Shown one piece after another: positions 40,463-55,056 of a DNA stretch of 64,000 bases. The translations under genes and the position numbers were made by a program. This stretch comes from Temnothorax longispinosus (lineage: Eukaryota > Arthropoda > Insecta > Hymenoptera > Formicidae). Location: the NCBI RefSeq assembly GCF_030848805.1, contig NC_092359.1:23665205-23729204 (forward strand), read 5' to 3'. Position 1 is the first letter of the stretch; the number at the start of each line of letters is the position of its first letter. A model generated the notes under the pieces. That model had not been told where the DNA came from. It saw nothing but the letters and a program-made list of their open reading frames with translations, and ran no database searches.

Positions 40463-43400
40463 ATTTCACGGTGCTCCTCGTACAGCTTTCTGAAAGAAAC
40501 CAGTCAAACGGTACTGTAGTTAATGAGAACATAATCGTAGATGTAGACCGTAATCGACGTGAATATTTTGTTGATATTCAATCTTTGTCAACTATCCATA
40601 ATTCGCATATAAATGTCTATATATGTCATATGTAGACTATAAATGTCAAATATGAAATTGAACGAATACATAAATGCTATATCAATCAGCTGTGTTGTAA
40701 GTAGTCTAACACATAAATTCACATATCAATGATTTTGTAGGACAAACTATAAAACGTTTTGAGAGACTTTAATGTTTTTAGCCGTCATTTAAACAAGATA
40801 TTTTTTAGCATACATACAAAAAATATGATTTATTTATTATTATGGTTAATAATACCATTTTAATATTATATTATATTATTTATTATATACTATTTTTATA
40901 TTGTTACTTTATTATTTATTATTATAATATGTCGTAATTTTAAGTCTGAACTGATTCCGTTTATTTTTGTTACGAACAATTATATCAACGCTATCTTTAC
41001 TATATCGTTTAATAGACATGATAATTTACCTACAGTTGCGCGCATTTCTTTAACAAAATATATATACATACGATATATTTCAGCCACGATTTCAGCTATC
41101 TAGTATTTATTCGGTGTCACAAATGTTTAACAACAAAAATCATTATTATAAGCCATGTCGGCAAATGTACTTTTTATATAACCATCGATTGATAAATTAT
41201 CACCAATCGTTAAATGTTATTATCTTTAGTATTTAAATGCATTCGAAATGCAATGCCAGAGGCCACTATATGGTGTATCCAGTTTGGAGACAATAAGACA
41301 AAACCTGCCTAATATTTTATTAATTCTATTTTTAATTGACAATAAAAGTAACTTATTTTTAGAGCTAAATTATTTTACAATTAGACTGTGCATCTTTATA
41401 ATCAAATTTGATTTCCAATTTGACAAGAGAATTCGTCAATAATAAAAAATTTGAAAATGTTCACGTTTGACTTATTCGATTTTTCGATTAAATGATATTA
41501 AATTAGACCTTTTTTTTACATAACTGTAATGAGTGAAAATTGATTTAAATATTTAATAGTTTTACCTATATTATTTTAAAGATAATTATTTACTTGCATC
41601 AATTATATGATATTTTTTGACGAAAGTACATTTTCTTAATTATTCATGTAAAATATGTCGCTAATACTGCAGATTGAGGACACTTTACTTAAAATTATGT
41701 ACAACTGTTCCATATACCATTAATTAATGAGTATAATTTATCTGACATGTTTGATTAGCAAAATGTTAAGTAAAAAGTAAAATGTTATTAAACAATTAAC
41801 AAATAGTCGATTTCTTCTCAGAATGAGAAAGTTGCCGTGATAAATAGTGGAACATGTGTAACTTATAGAGTTGGTAGTATAGATAGATTTTGAATATTTG
41901 TGTGTGTGTGTGTGTCACACATATTGGCGAGCATTATATTATTTAATATCATAATTTAACTTTGGTCACGTAACGTTGGTGTTACGTTTTACGTTATTCA
42001 TTCATACACAATTTATAACGTTGCGTTCAACACGACGTGTAAACGCAAAAAAAAGAGATTACAATAGAGTATAATAGCGATACTTCGTACTAACAATAAG
42101 TAAATCTTTTATTTTTCATCGACGCTTTTTTAATGTATATGTATGTAGATATGCACGCTAGATAACGAACGATACTAGAAAACTAATGAGAGATGTTGTT
42201 ATCGTTAGAGATTATCTAGGTTTCCCATCAAAATTCCAATTATCGACGCCTTCATTAAAGTCCATTGCAATATCAATTACCCAATGTGCCCCATGTCACA
42301 TATGTGCCCTGAGTACACGCGGGGTCCGCGGGGACACGCATTTTTTCTTGCTTCTTCTCACAGACATATACAGAGGAGCATCGGCATCGAACATTCATCG
42401 AGTCGCAGACTCGCAGACTCGCAGACTCACGACGGCGAATGAAGCCGTGAAGCGAGAATGAAGCGAGAATGAAGCGAGGAGAGATATTCTCCGCTCCGCT
42501 CCGCTCCGCGCAAGGGACCTATATAACTGTACCGGCTGTCTGGGTCAGGGGGCGGGCCGCTACGCGCGTTTGTAGTATACTCCGTATATCGGACAGGTGT
42601 ACCCTATTCCGACTCTTCGAGTTCTCGCGTGCACCTCTGAGACCGGCGACCGCACGTTGTCCCGGCGCGCGCGTCTCTTTCTCTAGCTGTCGCGCGGGCA
42701 TCGCGGAGTATCGCGGAGTCATCACAAGGTGATCAGTCGTTCGCACGGAGCTTCCGAAGGCTCTTATAGAGCCCGTTCGAGAGAATACCGCACGTCACAC
42801 TTTACCAGCGATACGAGTGAGTTTGTCAATCTCACCTTCAGTATTCGCGCTCGTTGGAGCGCGAGCGTGCGGAATTGGGCGTTGCGGTTGTGCAGCGGGA
42901 CGCGGGACCTAACGCGCTATACAGCGATTCGATACTTGGATCGATGTTAGCGATCCCAGCGATTCGTTCAGTTCGTCTTTCTTTCTTCTGACCGTTTGAC
43001 ATCCGAAGGAGAATCGTGCACGTTGGGGACCACACTTGCATCCGGATTTGCTTGGGTATCGGCTCAGAGAAGTAAGATATCATCGCGTGTCACCAATATC
43101 AAGTTAGACCGAATGTTCAGTCGCTGCATCTATATCATTCTTATTGTAAGCTCGACTGTTTGATTTAATTTGCTTTGAGCCGTTTATTTAAAAAAAAGGA
43201 AAAAGAAAGCTATTTGTCGTAAATAGATACTGATACTTGGATGCTAATACTGATACAAAGAATTTTTTTGCGGTGAGAAGACCGAAAATATCATGTGCTC
43301 GAAAATATCATCTGTATGAGAACGCGTTGTTTCGAACATGCATTTTGTATTTTGTTAGCTGCTGACAGACGACCCTGACTATTTTAATTCCCAAATATTC

Positions 43401-46400
43401 TACGGCTCTCTACGACTTTGCGCCTTGTGTGTGCACCGCGGTGAAAACGTCGTTATATGTAGATAATTCGTGGCTGTTAAACGCGTTTCTTGAGTCTGGC
43501 GGACGTATGTACGGCGGTTAACGACCAGCTACGTTGCACAGGACGTAATCCAATTAGCGCTACGTCACTGATTAAGTTATTAGAGGCAAGTCGCACGTCA
43601 TCGTTTCGCGCCTCGTTAATGCGTTAATAACGGTCGGAGCGCAGGCTCATTGAGAGAAATTATACGTCGCGCTGTAGGAGATGCGGCACGATATATGTAT
43701 GTAGTTAGCCACGTGGTGACCGTTTCCACTCTAGCGATTATGCGCTACGGCGGAACAATATTGAACAGGTCCAACGGATTTTTCACATTTATTATTATAA
43801 TCGTGTAAATATAAATATAAATTAGTAATAATTAATAATATTAATGTGACACGCGTGTATAGAACACAGGTAGAGAAACATTGCTGCATAATTGGTTGCT
43901 ATCTTGTCAATTAAAATTGCACGGTAATTAAAAAGCGTGTAATTTCGTGTATACCATTGCGCAAACGGCGCGCGTAACCAAACGAAGTGGTGCATATTAA
44001 AAAAAGTGGACTGTGAATTTTTTACGATATACAATTACGCGTGCGCGCGTTTCCCGAATAAGAAAGGTAGATCTGTATTGATAGTAGCAGAACCAATGGC
44101 TTTAAGGTACATATTGTTATCCAAGATTCAAAAGTGTGTCACTTTGCAGTATTCTTGTCTAAAAATTTTTATATAAAATCAAGTTCATAAATCATAAATC
44201 GGATTACGTTTCTACGTTGAGATTTGTATCGAGTATAATTTTTATTTAATATTTATCTATTTATTAAAAATTAACGCATGATTTCTTTTATCATAACCTT
44301 TTATTATAGATATACGTGTCCTCTTTTGCTAGAACGCAAATGTAGAGAGAAGCGATAGAGTTGGACTACTTTGTTACATTTGATCACCATATTGCAAATC
44401 TAACCGTGTTGCAAAATAAGATTAGTATCATAGATTTCACATATATTTACGACATATCACTATTATTTTGATACAATAGCGTAATAGCTAATAGATGCGC
44501 TGTCACGAGCGGATATAGATATATCTGAGCGCGACGGTCCGCGTTCAATTTATTCAATTTATTAAGGAGATCATTATTACGACGATTTTTCGACGTATGA
44601 TTAGCTCATATCGCGAATATATTAAATATTAATTCTGAGAGATTGTATGCAGAATGCTGTCGAGATTTTATGTAGAATCTTTAGAGCGAAATAATTAGCG
44701 AGATGAGACCTCAAAAAGAAAATGGAAACAAAAACAAATATTAGATGAACGTCGCGGTCGTATATGAAATCTATGAAAAAGTCTGAAACAAGTAACATAC
44801 ATTCATCGATGCATCAGTATGTTTAGTCTGTCTTTTCGAATGTTAGCGGATACTATGTATTTACAACACGGACGTCTTTCTGGATGTCCGTTATATGGAA
44901 GAGAAGATAATGAGAAAGGGGGACAAGGAAACAGAAAAGAGTCTCCATGTTCGTTCGATATAGGTCGCTATTAGGTTGCTGATTATGCGAGTGCCCGACT
45001 TCGGAATTACAACATCGACGGAACCGTTATATGTATTTGGCACTATGCCACATCTTCGGCATGCCCGATTCATGGTTAACGTGAAATGGGAGACGTGTAA
45101 ACAGCTGGCAGTGATTTTTATTCGAGTACAAGCTACTCGTAAGAGGAAGAACAGGTGTCGCGGTTTATCGTGACACGAATTGCAAAGCAGAATAACAGAT
45201 AATATATGATATGATCGAATGACTTTGCGGTTTTTGCTGTCTCGTGATTGTCTCTCCAAACTGCTTCCGAAAGTCACGTGTCGAGGCACGTACATTTGCG
45301 ACACTGTTGATTTTTGGTTAATTACAATATTAAATATATATATTTTTATTTTTTTTAAAGATCAAAACTATTGTATGATTGCAGATTGTTTTCGAATATC
45401 AACATCTTTGTTCTTTCTCAACAGTTTCTCAATAATCTCAATAATTCACCAGAAAAACGGCTTTAGAGTTTACAAGAGAAAATTTTCAAGAAATCGATTA
45501 TCCAATTTTCCGATTTTAGATGTTACGATCGTACATACAAAGTACTGAATTCGCGCAAACTGGACGAATAGCCGGCGGCCGCGCCCGGCTAACCGGTTGG
45601 TTCTTTTGACTTGGACTCCACGTGCGCGCGCGTGCGGTCGAGCGTTGATCGGCGGGAGCCTACTTGCCTACATTCATAAAACGTCAAGCATACCACTTGG
45701 ACACTGACTGCACATTACCGCACAGTCGTCTTGCATATCGTCTCTGGCTTTTCTCTTTCATGCGCGCGCGAAAGCGGTCGTGCCATTCTTCATTATAACG
45801 TTAAAACCGGAACGTTACTAAACTTTATAGATTTTTATAGTTTAAAGATCAAAATGATCGAGACCCACTTAATGTTAAAAATTAGAGAGAACATTTCGCT
45901 AAATAATCGTCGGAAGAAAACGGCTTTCTTATTCTGTGTGAGCGCTGTTTGTTAAATTTAAATGGTTTGATTTAAATGGTAAGATTAAAGAACTTTAATA
46001 CACATGTTATCGTATGTACATAGATTACATATGTACATTGCGTGTATTATGTATGCTGTGAAAAAGAATGCTTGAATGAGGAGATATTTCTTCCGTGTTC
46101 TTTGTAAGAGAGCATTAAAGCGCGAGACATTCAAATCGAGACGATCATTAAACAAATTAGTACCTACTCGCGACATTTTACCTACCCGCCATTTACATGG
46201 CTGTTTTCCCCGTTTACGTCTCAATTTACGTCTGACAAAAGCCTCGGCAAGTATTTCATTACACTTGAATAAAACTAGTTATGAGGTTTTAATTATTTTC
46301 TTTTTTTCCGTTTATATACGTACGCTGCCTGTTTTATAATTAAGTACTTTGTTCTCTGAAAATAGGTTGCAGTCAGAATTTGACTCTCGTTCCGTGTATA

Positions 46401-46987
46401 TGCAGAAAAGCGGTCATGTAACGAATAACGAGTCAGTGCAGGCATACTTACTATCCCCATCTTTTTTCTTCTCTATTATAAAAGATATATGTGACAAAAT
46501 CATTTTGATTTGTTATCTCACGTGAGATTTATACATGTTGACGATTACACGTGAAACTTATACATATATATGTTGGCTTCTGTATGTGCGTTTTTGTGCC
46601 ATGCAAATTTAGTGAATTCGACTCCGATAGATGCGACCGCGGTTTCACGTTTACAACGAAGTAACGGAGCGAAAACCCGGACATTCGAGAGGAATTTGGG
46701 ACAGATGGCTTAGTGGTTGCGCGAGGCGAACATATATTGCTTGATAATTGGCGATCAAACACGAGCGAAATGAGCGAAACCCGAGTTCGACAACAGGCTG
46801 TCCCGTAGATTACAGCTAGACGTAGATGCGTCCTTTACCGTAAGGTAGCGGAAATAAGCGCGATTAATAGTAAACACTCCTAATGTGATCGTTGTAAAGT
46901 TTCGATGACGAACGATGCTTACTACACCCGATCGATGCTTCTCTAAAGATTCTTATAATTATAAACTTTGTAAAACTCTAATTACAG
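40463..46987. other. Intergenic region with a CpG-rich island
   Basis: The first 1.7 kb is AT-rich and featureless apart from a TG tract near 41900. From about 42300 to 43080 the sequence is CpG-rich. It holds short tandem words (TCGCAGAC, GAATGAAGCGA, CTCCG) and a TATA-like CTATATAA near 42519. It could be the distal promoter and leader of the plus-strand ZP gene at 47345. Another CpG-rich patch is at 45560-45660. No coding exon is supported. Confidence 0.45.
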
Positions 46988-47344
46988 ATCACACAGGCGT
47001 GTCGCGAGCAGTCGGTAGTTACGCCGACAGAAAGGACCGGCCGTAATATTACGATATAATTGTGAGAGACAGTCTCTCAACTTCCACGACTACTCGATCG
47101 TACGATTATATCGTTACAGGTAGGTTATTATGCGTTGACACAATCATTCCATTAAATTTAACTATTTTTATGCAAATTATTTCAGAAATTAAGTATTTTT
47201 TTTATCAAAGAGTTTTTCGCAATGCCAAATTATGCCATAGTTATATATATTTAATGTTTATATACGGTTGAATTTAAATTTAACACGTGATCGGTATTTT
47301 TTTCAGTGATACCACTAGTGTTCCACCGTGGACACTAACGCGGT
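46988..47344 (+). other. Probable 5' untranslated exons of the miniature/dusky-type gene
   Basis: Acceptor-like TCTAATTACAG ends at 46987, and a donor CAG/GTAGGT follows 47119. A strong acceptor TTTTTTTCAG ends at 47306, giving a 38-base leader up to ATG 47345. This implies at least one spliced 5' UTR exon. The upstream boundary of the first exon is uncertain. Confidence 0.4.
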
Positions 47345-50300
47345 ATGCAGTTACGCATTTGTATCCTAGCCTGTCTCCTATTCAAGGGGGTGAGTGAATA
47401 CGTCTTTTATGTTCTTCAAAAGTGTTCTGGAATGAATGAATCTCGATTCTCTCGATCTGTGACCGTTGCAACAAGAGTATGTCATACGGAAAGAGTTAAC
47501 GCGAACGTGCCGATACACGTTCCGATGTTGTTCGTCGAAGATCGTCGTAACGGCGTTCGAAGCGAAATATGTCGATCGAATGTTTCCAGAGACGAAAGAA
47601 AGACGGTGGATGAGGTGTATACAGGTATTATTGGTATTCTCATCTGGTGCGCGAGAACACCAGCAGTACCAGCACCGGGGAAACGCGGAGGACACGCGCG
47701 ACGCGGAGTACGCGGACGTGGCGCGGTACGAGGGGTAGGTCGGTACGTCTGCGTAGGTATAATTACTACATTATAACCCAGATATCTCGTGGTGGGTACG
47801 CACGTGGCCGGGCAATGCCGTTACCCAGTGCTCTGACCAGTCTGACCCAGAGCTAAGGGCGACTCGCCTGGCCCGATGTCTCAAAATGGTGCGCGGAGCG
47901 GAGCGGCTCGATCCGGCTCGTTCACTGTCCACTGTCTACCGAGGACCCGAGTAACGTTTCATCGCGCGTCGGGCCGCTCTCTTACAAGGTGGTGCGCAAA
48001 AATCCCGGGCGCGGAACGACCGGTTTCTTCGTGTGAGCGCGCGCGCTACACAGTTTCTTCGGTGTGTACCCTTTTCATCCTGCATTCCTATGGCCCGACA
48101 CGATTTTCGATGCGTGTGTCCGCATCCTCTTTATTTTTCGCTCAACGATTTTCGCTTAAATTCTCGATCGAAGATTATCTTTACTTTCGTAATAGAGCGG
48201 GACGAATAAATCGTCGTTACCGTATCGTCGATATCGCTCCGTTTGTCCGTCGCCGATATCTCTATGAATTATGCGAATATAACGGATTAACACCATATAT
48301 ATTAAAATCTGCTTAATTCTTTCTGTACGTAGTTTAACAAAAAAACCGCGTGTTTTTTTCTCTTTCCACCTCTTATACATGCTTTATATTCTTGCGATAA
48401 GAAATGTGACAAATTTCAATGTTTGCTTACGTGCGTTTTATACATTTGTCATTTTTATTCTTCTGATTTTGATAGTAAACGACTACCGACGTCAAACCGT
48501 TACGATCAAAGACGTCGAGTGGTGTTGGACAAAATATATTTGATATAACATGGTAACATGGTAACACGGTACCGCCAGTTGTCGCATCTTGTTCGAAAAT
48601 CGCCAGAGTCGAGATCGGTGCGATGCCGATGGCGCGAAACCCGCGCAAGTGACTCAGTAGGCCTTGGTCGAATTATGGGACGCGCGCACATTGAAAATCC
48701 ATGACAGGACGAGTAAACAGACGGGCCGGGCGGTAGGGGTGAGAATGAGAAGGAGAGCCGCCGAACATGTGCGCTGAACTGGCCGATTGACCCGCGGCTA
48801 AAGACACGGGTGGTCCGTTATGCCCTAAGGTCACGCGTGACGCAATCGACCACTATAACGCGTACGGTTCTATACACACCGACTCGATGCTCCTATTCCG
48901 CGGGCTTCCTACCTCGCAACCCCCTTATCTCCACGTCCCCACCGTCTCTCTTCGAATCCTCGAACTCCACATTCGTTGAATACTCCGAACAGGTTCGTCG
49001 CCGCCGGCGACTCGCCGTCATCCGAACAGTCCATGCCGCGTTGCCCTCGGCTGTCGCGTCACCGGAAATAACTCTTTCGACGATCGCTCCATTTGTCCGA
49101 TCGGATAATCGAACGATCGAGCCCGTACCGCATTTCTCGGTGCACCGCGATTCTGTCGAGCTTGACATACTTAGGTTTCCCGCGTGAGCGCGTGAGAAAC
49201 GGATACCGTTGTATGACCGTTTTTTTTCTTTTTTTCGATAAATGTATAAAAATTATTATCCGAAACGACGTTCGTACGTATGTATGTATACATCGGAGCG
49301 CTCACAATCAGTGTCAAAAATAAAATTTTTGAATGAGATCTCGGTATGGTGATATAGCCTCATTGGATACGTTGGATCAAGAGTGACATAAATAATTATT
49401 ATAATTAATGATTCGAAGAGAAAGACAGAGAAACCAAGATTCTCTGTCGAAAGAAGTATCATAAATACATGACTAGTTTCGCAAGAATTTAACAAATTTC
49501 TGTAAATTCCATGATAACATCACCCGTGGCGCAGATTTGAACCAATCACCCATTATTTTTTAAAACTCACTTCTTATAATATTTTGTTTAAAACCGGAGA
49601 TGTGTGATGTACATTACACACATACATACGAGGATTGCATCTATTTATCACATCAACACGCGATTATTGGTGCTGTCTTTACAGCTGGCTCGAGCCGAAG
49701 AAGTCGAGGTTGTGGAGGCAATTCCGGGAGAAGATAATCGAAACGAGAATTCGGCACTGAATCATCAGGATAACGAATTAATTAATTCCGATCAATTGGC
49801 ATTGGATTCCATAGCGGATAAGGATGCGGGAGGGAATCACTATAAATCGGGCGGTCTTCGAGGTCATCCTCTGCTACCACCGGGTCGAGGTGCGCTAAGT
49901 TTGCCGCGTCCGCATAACGTCGCCTACCATGGACCACCACCACCATTGCCGCCTTCTAAAGCGCACGCGGAAGCTATGGATAAGATCTATACCACTGGCG
50001 GTGGCGTTAGCACCGCGGTCGGCGTCGAACCTTGGCCAGCGCCGACGCCCGATATGCCAAAGATTGTGTCGCTGGACGTGAAATGCGAGAAAAGTCTGAT
50101 GAAGGTTTACTTGGGCTTCGATAAGCCGTTCTACGGTATAGTCTTCAGTAAGGGCCACTACAGCAACATTAATTGCGTACATCTACCTGCGGGACTTGGC
50201 CGCACGTCCGTCAACTTCGAAATCAGCATACACGCGTGCGGGACGGCCGGCAATACGGAGAATGGATTGTACGGCTACGGCGCCGAGTCTGGCTCCGGGA

Positions 50301-51394
50301 CGTTCTTTGAAAATATCATAGTAGTGCAGTACGATCCTCAAGTGCAAGAGGTCTGGGATCAGGCGCGTAAACTGCGCTGCACTTGGCACGATCTGTACGA
50401 GAAGTCGGTCACTTTCCGCCCATTTCCCGTGGACATGCTGGACGTAGTTCGCGCGGACTTCGCCGGTGATAACGTCGGCTGCTGGATGCAGATCCAAGTT
50501 GGCAAGGGACCGTGGGCTTCCGAGGTTTCGGGATTGGTCAAGATCGGCCAGACTATGACGATGGTACTCGCGATCAAGGACGACGATTCCAAGTTCGACA
50601 TGCTTGTGAGAAACTGCATGGCCCACGACGGCAAACGCGCGCCGATACAATTGGTAGATCAGCGAGGCTGTATCACCCGGCCGAAATTGATGTCTAGATT
50701 CACAAAAATCAAGAATTTCGGCGCTTCGGCGTCAGTGCTGTCCTACGCCCATTTCCAGGCGTTCAAGTTTCCAGACTCTATGGAGGTTCACTTCCAGTGT
50801 ACCATACAGATATGCCGATACCAATGTCCGGAACAGTGCTCGGAATCGTCGCCGCTTTTGGAGAATCAGAGTCTCCTGGAGAATCACCATCATCACTCGC
50901 CGACGAATGGGCACCCTGACGTCGGATACGGTCTTCCGCCTCCGATCCCGCTGCCGTTGGAGGCCTATTTACAGGCAGCGGCTGGACGACCCCGAGACGA
51001 AAGAAGAAGGAAATCCCGAGAGATCGTGCACAATCCACAAAAGGCCGTAGGTGTGAATCGAATTATCCGTGTTGTCTCGACCGGTGACCTGACCTTCTCC
51101 ATCGACGAGAGCAACAACAACAACAACAACGGCGAGATGAATGGACCAACGATGGTATTTCCACAACGTCACGAGAACACGGGTAGCTCGACCATGATCT
51201 GCATGACCACTCCTGGATTCGCGATTACTCTCATTGTCCTACTTGCCGTTCTACTTTCCTCGTGTGTGTTGTCCGCTTACCTCTTTATACGTCTCAGGCC
51301 CTTTTCGGCAAGGGCCAAAAAGTCCATGGCGTTTTCTAACGTCGAACAGAATGGCGCGACGAAGAAACCTTCGAGAACGTGCTTCTACTCATAG
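47345..51394 (+). CDS. ZP-domain transmembrane protein, miniature/dusky family
   Basis: Apical-membrane zona pellucida protein. In flies miniature, dusky and dusky-like link the epithelial apical membrane to cuticle and shape wings and bristles. Exon 1 (47345-47389) encodes the signal start MQLRICILACLLFKG. Exon 2 (49685-51394) continues in phase 0 after a TTTACAG acceptor, giving 584 aa. The N-terminal third is acidic, then Pro-rich with PPPPLPP. The ZP domain spans about residues 139-395: KCEKSLMKVYLGF, HACGTAG, YDPQVQEVWDQARKLRCTW, GDNVGCWMQIQVGKGPW, LVRNCMAHDGKRAPI and ICRYQCPEQC. A basic RRRKSR at about 453-459 is a candidate furin site. The TM segment is at about 525-549, followed by a short basic tail. 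Which of the paralogues it is cannot be settled by eye. The open frame upstream of 49685 is intronic. Confidence 0.88.
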
Positions 51395-52139
51395 AGATAT
51401 CTGTCACGAGTTTTGATGAGCTGATATATCTTGATGTTGGAAGAAGGACCTCTTCTTCGAAACCGGTTTACGAGATTTTCTACGATATCGTTGAAACGTC
51501 GTTGGAGGTCAATATTTCCACAGGATGAATTCTCTGCGATCGTGTAGAGAAAAAGAACGTAGTTTTGGGTGTCAATACTTTGCCAAGACAAAATATTAGT
51601 GGTAAACGGGTAAAAGTCATCTGTACTATTTCAAATACCTTTGGCCATTAACTGACAGTATTTTTTGTACGTATATTTATGTGTATGCAGAATTTCGAGC
51701 GGATCGAGCACACGTAGTGGAATACCTTTTACAAGGAGACCAGGAAGGGAACTTTATGTAAACTGGTCTTCGAAATTGCGAATCTTCAGGTTTCGTAGAG
51801 GCTATCGAGTGTCGCAAGCACGACTTTATGTAAAACTACGTTTTCCTAACGCCAGCGGTATTATCTTACGATAATGTTGCAATACTCGTGTCACCTTCGT
51901 TCACTACATATTACGGTCTTCATAGAGTTGTGCTTCGTCATAATGAAACTTATGCTCAGGCCTTTATAGGCATAAACATAGGCGATACGCCGAAAATTTA
52001 GTCAAAGATAATCAAACCTGTTTCTGCGTTTATTACTTATCTACATGTTTGTATTTAGTTTCTCCCTGTTTTCTTTTTCTTTCGGGATTTGGGATTCTCG
52101 TATAACAACGTATGGTTGCTCAAAATGCGACTAGGTAAT

Positions 52140-52145
52140 AATAAA
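52140..52145 (+). terminator. Polyadenylation signal AATAAA
   Basis: AATAAA lies about 750 bases beyond the stop of the plus-strand ZP gene, before the AT-rich intergenic DNA. It is a plausible 3' end, though other AT-rich signals may be used. Confidence 0.4.
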
Positions 52146-55056
52146 GCTGAAATTTTGCGAAAATAGTCTATGTTATCTACAATATAGCATTTAAGCAATG
52201 TTAATAATGTTATTGTTAATATTATTATTCATATTTATACTTGTTACCCATCTAAATTTTTTAAAAATAGATAGAATCTTATATAAAATTTTATATGTGA
52301 GGTAAACAAATAAAATAAAATTATAAAATGTGAAAGTATTATTCTCTATTGCAATTGACGAATTAAATATTAAATAATTAAAATAATAAATAATAAAGAT
52401 ATTGGCAGACAAATGTATTATACCAAACTGACAAATTTTCAATTACATATATAAGTATTTAATTATTTAAAGTTTACTTTAATAGGTTTTTCTTAAGTTG
52501 CGAAAATCTGAAGTGCCAAAATATTATACTGATATTATGTAAAACAGAAAATAATAAATTACGCAGTTTGGTTATGAGATGAGGTTTGCTTTGTTTCACG
52601 TGCAGTTATATGAATGTTAAGCAGCGCTCAAAAAGGTGATGAATGATAAAGTCATTAAGTCTTTATCGCATTTGTCATATTATTGTTACTACGATCAATA
52701 CAGTATTGCTCAAAAAACGTATTAAAAATGCGAAAAGAAAATTAAACAATTCAATAATTTATATGTGAAAGTTATATATGAAAGTAATAAGTTATATATC
52801 GTGTGTGCAGTCATTAGTTTATATTTGCAGCGTGATTTATGTATTTAGTGTATAAGATATGCAATATAGTAATACGCAAGGTGTTCTAAAAGTTGCGCAT
52901 TTCCATGGCCATTTATTTAATTAATCTCATACAAATCTCTCTCTATTTAGTTATTTAATTAACCAATGAAAGCAGTTGATGTATTTTTATATACAGAATA
53001 AATTATAATTAGGAATTAATCGTATATTCCAGGTATATTCAATTCTGTAAATATACATATTTATTGCCATTATTATTTATTTATATATATTACATAAAAA
53101 AACATAATCTTTTAACTAAATAGTCGTACTATATCGCCTTACTTTTGCTCGAACGTTTTTCATTCGCTGTCAGGCAATGCCACGTTTTATCTAGTTCTCA
53201 GTGCTGATCGCGTACACATGCTACGCTTAAATTAAAGTTACTCAATCTAAGCGTATGACAAATTTTTGTACACGTGTATATATGTACGAATAACTTAAGA
53301 TCTAGTTTTAAATATTATATACTTGGCAACTCGCGCAAGTCCTTTGGACGAGAAAGGAAATGAAACTTTATTGCTCGTCCATTAGTAAAATCCGTTTAGA
53401 CAGTTTCCCGAGTTTCCTACGTGAAACAGGATTCGGATATCATAAATACGGTTCAAAATATGTCCATATCGTTGGAAATATCTTTGGAAGAGGTCTTTAC
53501 GTGAGACATTTCGGTATGGACATTTCCAGGGTGTTTATTTACGTATATCAGGTATAAGGGATTCAATTATAACAAAAAATTATATTTCTGGCAGTAGCTT
53601 AATATACTGACTTGTTAATACGTGATTTGAAACAATCTATCTATACATGAGATATAAAGGGAAAAATTGTAAACCCTTCTCCTAGTCTTGCGCACACACC
53701 CATAGGTTGTGAAAACTTTAGAAGATGAAGGAATGGACATAACGGGAGTTGAATATTTATTTTCCTCGTGTCAGCTTTTCTTAAAAAAACTGTTAACATA
53801 TTTCATACACATCCGAGATAAATATTACTTTTAGCCTCCTTAGAGCAAATCATTAACGATCTCTACATGACGAGAATGTCGTGGAACTGAACACGATTCA
53901 GTATCCTAAAGACTCATAAAACAGTATAACAATATCTATTAATAATCTAAATAAAACTTAGATCATAGATGATGTTTCGTAACCCTTGATGTATTTGTTG
54001 ATAGAATCTCGAATGCATCGAAACCTCTAGACAGAAGATAATTCGATGCACCAGAGCAATCATAGCTGTGTATCATTTTTACCATTCGTATGACAAAATA
54101 CATTAATCTTATAAATATACTACTAATACAATTATGAATATTTCCGATATTATTTTCTTAAATTACTTTCTTTACGATATACCCACGACTTTTATTATTA
54201 ATCAAGGCGTTAAAATTTTCACAAAAACGCGATCTGCATATCAACGACAAATTATTCTCATAATTTTTCATACTGTTGCGGATTTATTCTAGCTTTTAAA
54301 TATTTTCAATAAATGCTCTATTATAACATATCTGTTTTATAACTTTTTAATGTATGAATTATAACTCCTGTATTGTATCTTCATAGACATAGAGCAATAC
54401 ATATTTTTCATTATTTGTTCTTTAATGATTTATGAATCATTTAAAATTATTTTAAAAGATTTCTTTATTAAACATTACTTATTTTTAATAGATTTATTCA
54501 AAATGTAAAAAGAAGAACTTGTGTGTGTAAAAAAAAGCATAATATTGTCATTGTGTAATATTCAGAAGAAATATTCATAACAATGCGGTATTTATTAGTA
54601 CTTAATTGATCATAATTGAAAACTACGACTCGTGACATAACGGCTGAAAAAAAAACATCGCGTTATTGAGACAATATTTATGTTACGAGTTATGGAATAG
54701 CTTCGCTATAAAATCATCAGAATAACGCAAATACCTAGTAAAGATATACGAGTCCTCGACAACTGCGATTCGCGAGAATTCAATGTCGTCGCGCGATTCG
54801 CAGGAGGACACTCGAACAATAGTGTCGAATAATAGCGTTCTGTTCCCTTTAGTATTAGCTCATCTCTCTGCGTGTCTCTCTATGTGAAATGCCTGTCCTC
54901 TCGATCTAACCGCGATATAATCGCGCGCAGCTCAGCTCCGCACTTACGATACTTTGTACAGCGTATTATTGCACATTGTCTCTCCTTAGACGCACCTGGC
55001 CCACGGTGTCTTAAGGTGTCTTAAGGTGACGCGAGTTTAAGGCCTCGTCATCGTCA
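52146..55056. other. AT-rich spacer between convergent ZP genes
   Basis: No ORF with family features is present. The region probably holds both 3' UTRs. A minus-strand AATAAA (plus TTTATT, 54591-54596) could end the piopio-type transcript. Base composition turns CpG-rich again from about 54770. Confidence 0.45.

Noticed and set aside
49604..49684. 27-codon N-terminal extension contiguous with the ZP gene's second exon
   Set aside because: Begins in AT-rich intron and is followed by a good TTTACAG acceptor. Splicing from 47389 supplies a proper signal peptide in phase.
50183..50650. 155-codon minus-strand open frame
   Set aside because: Antisense shadow of the ZP domain exon.
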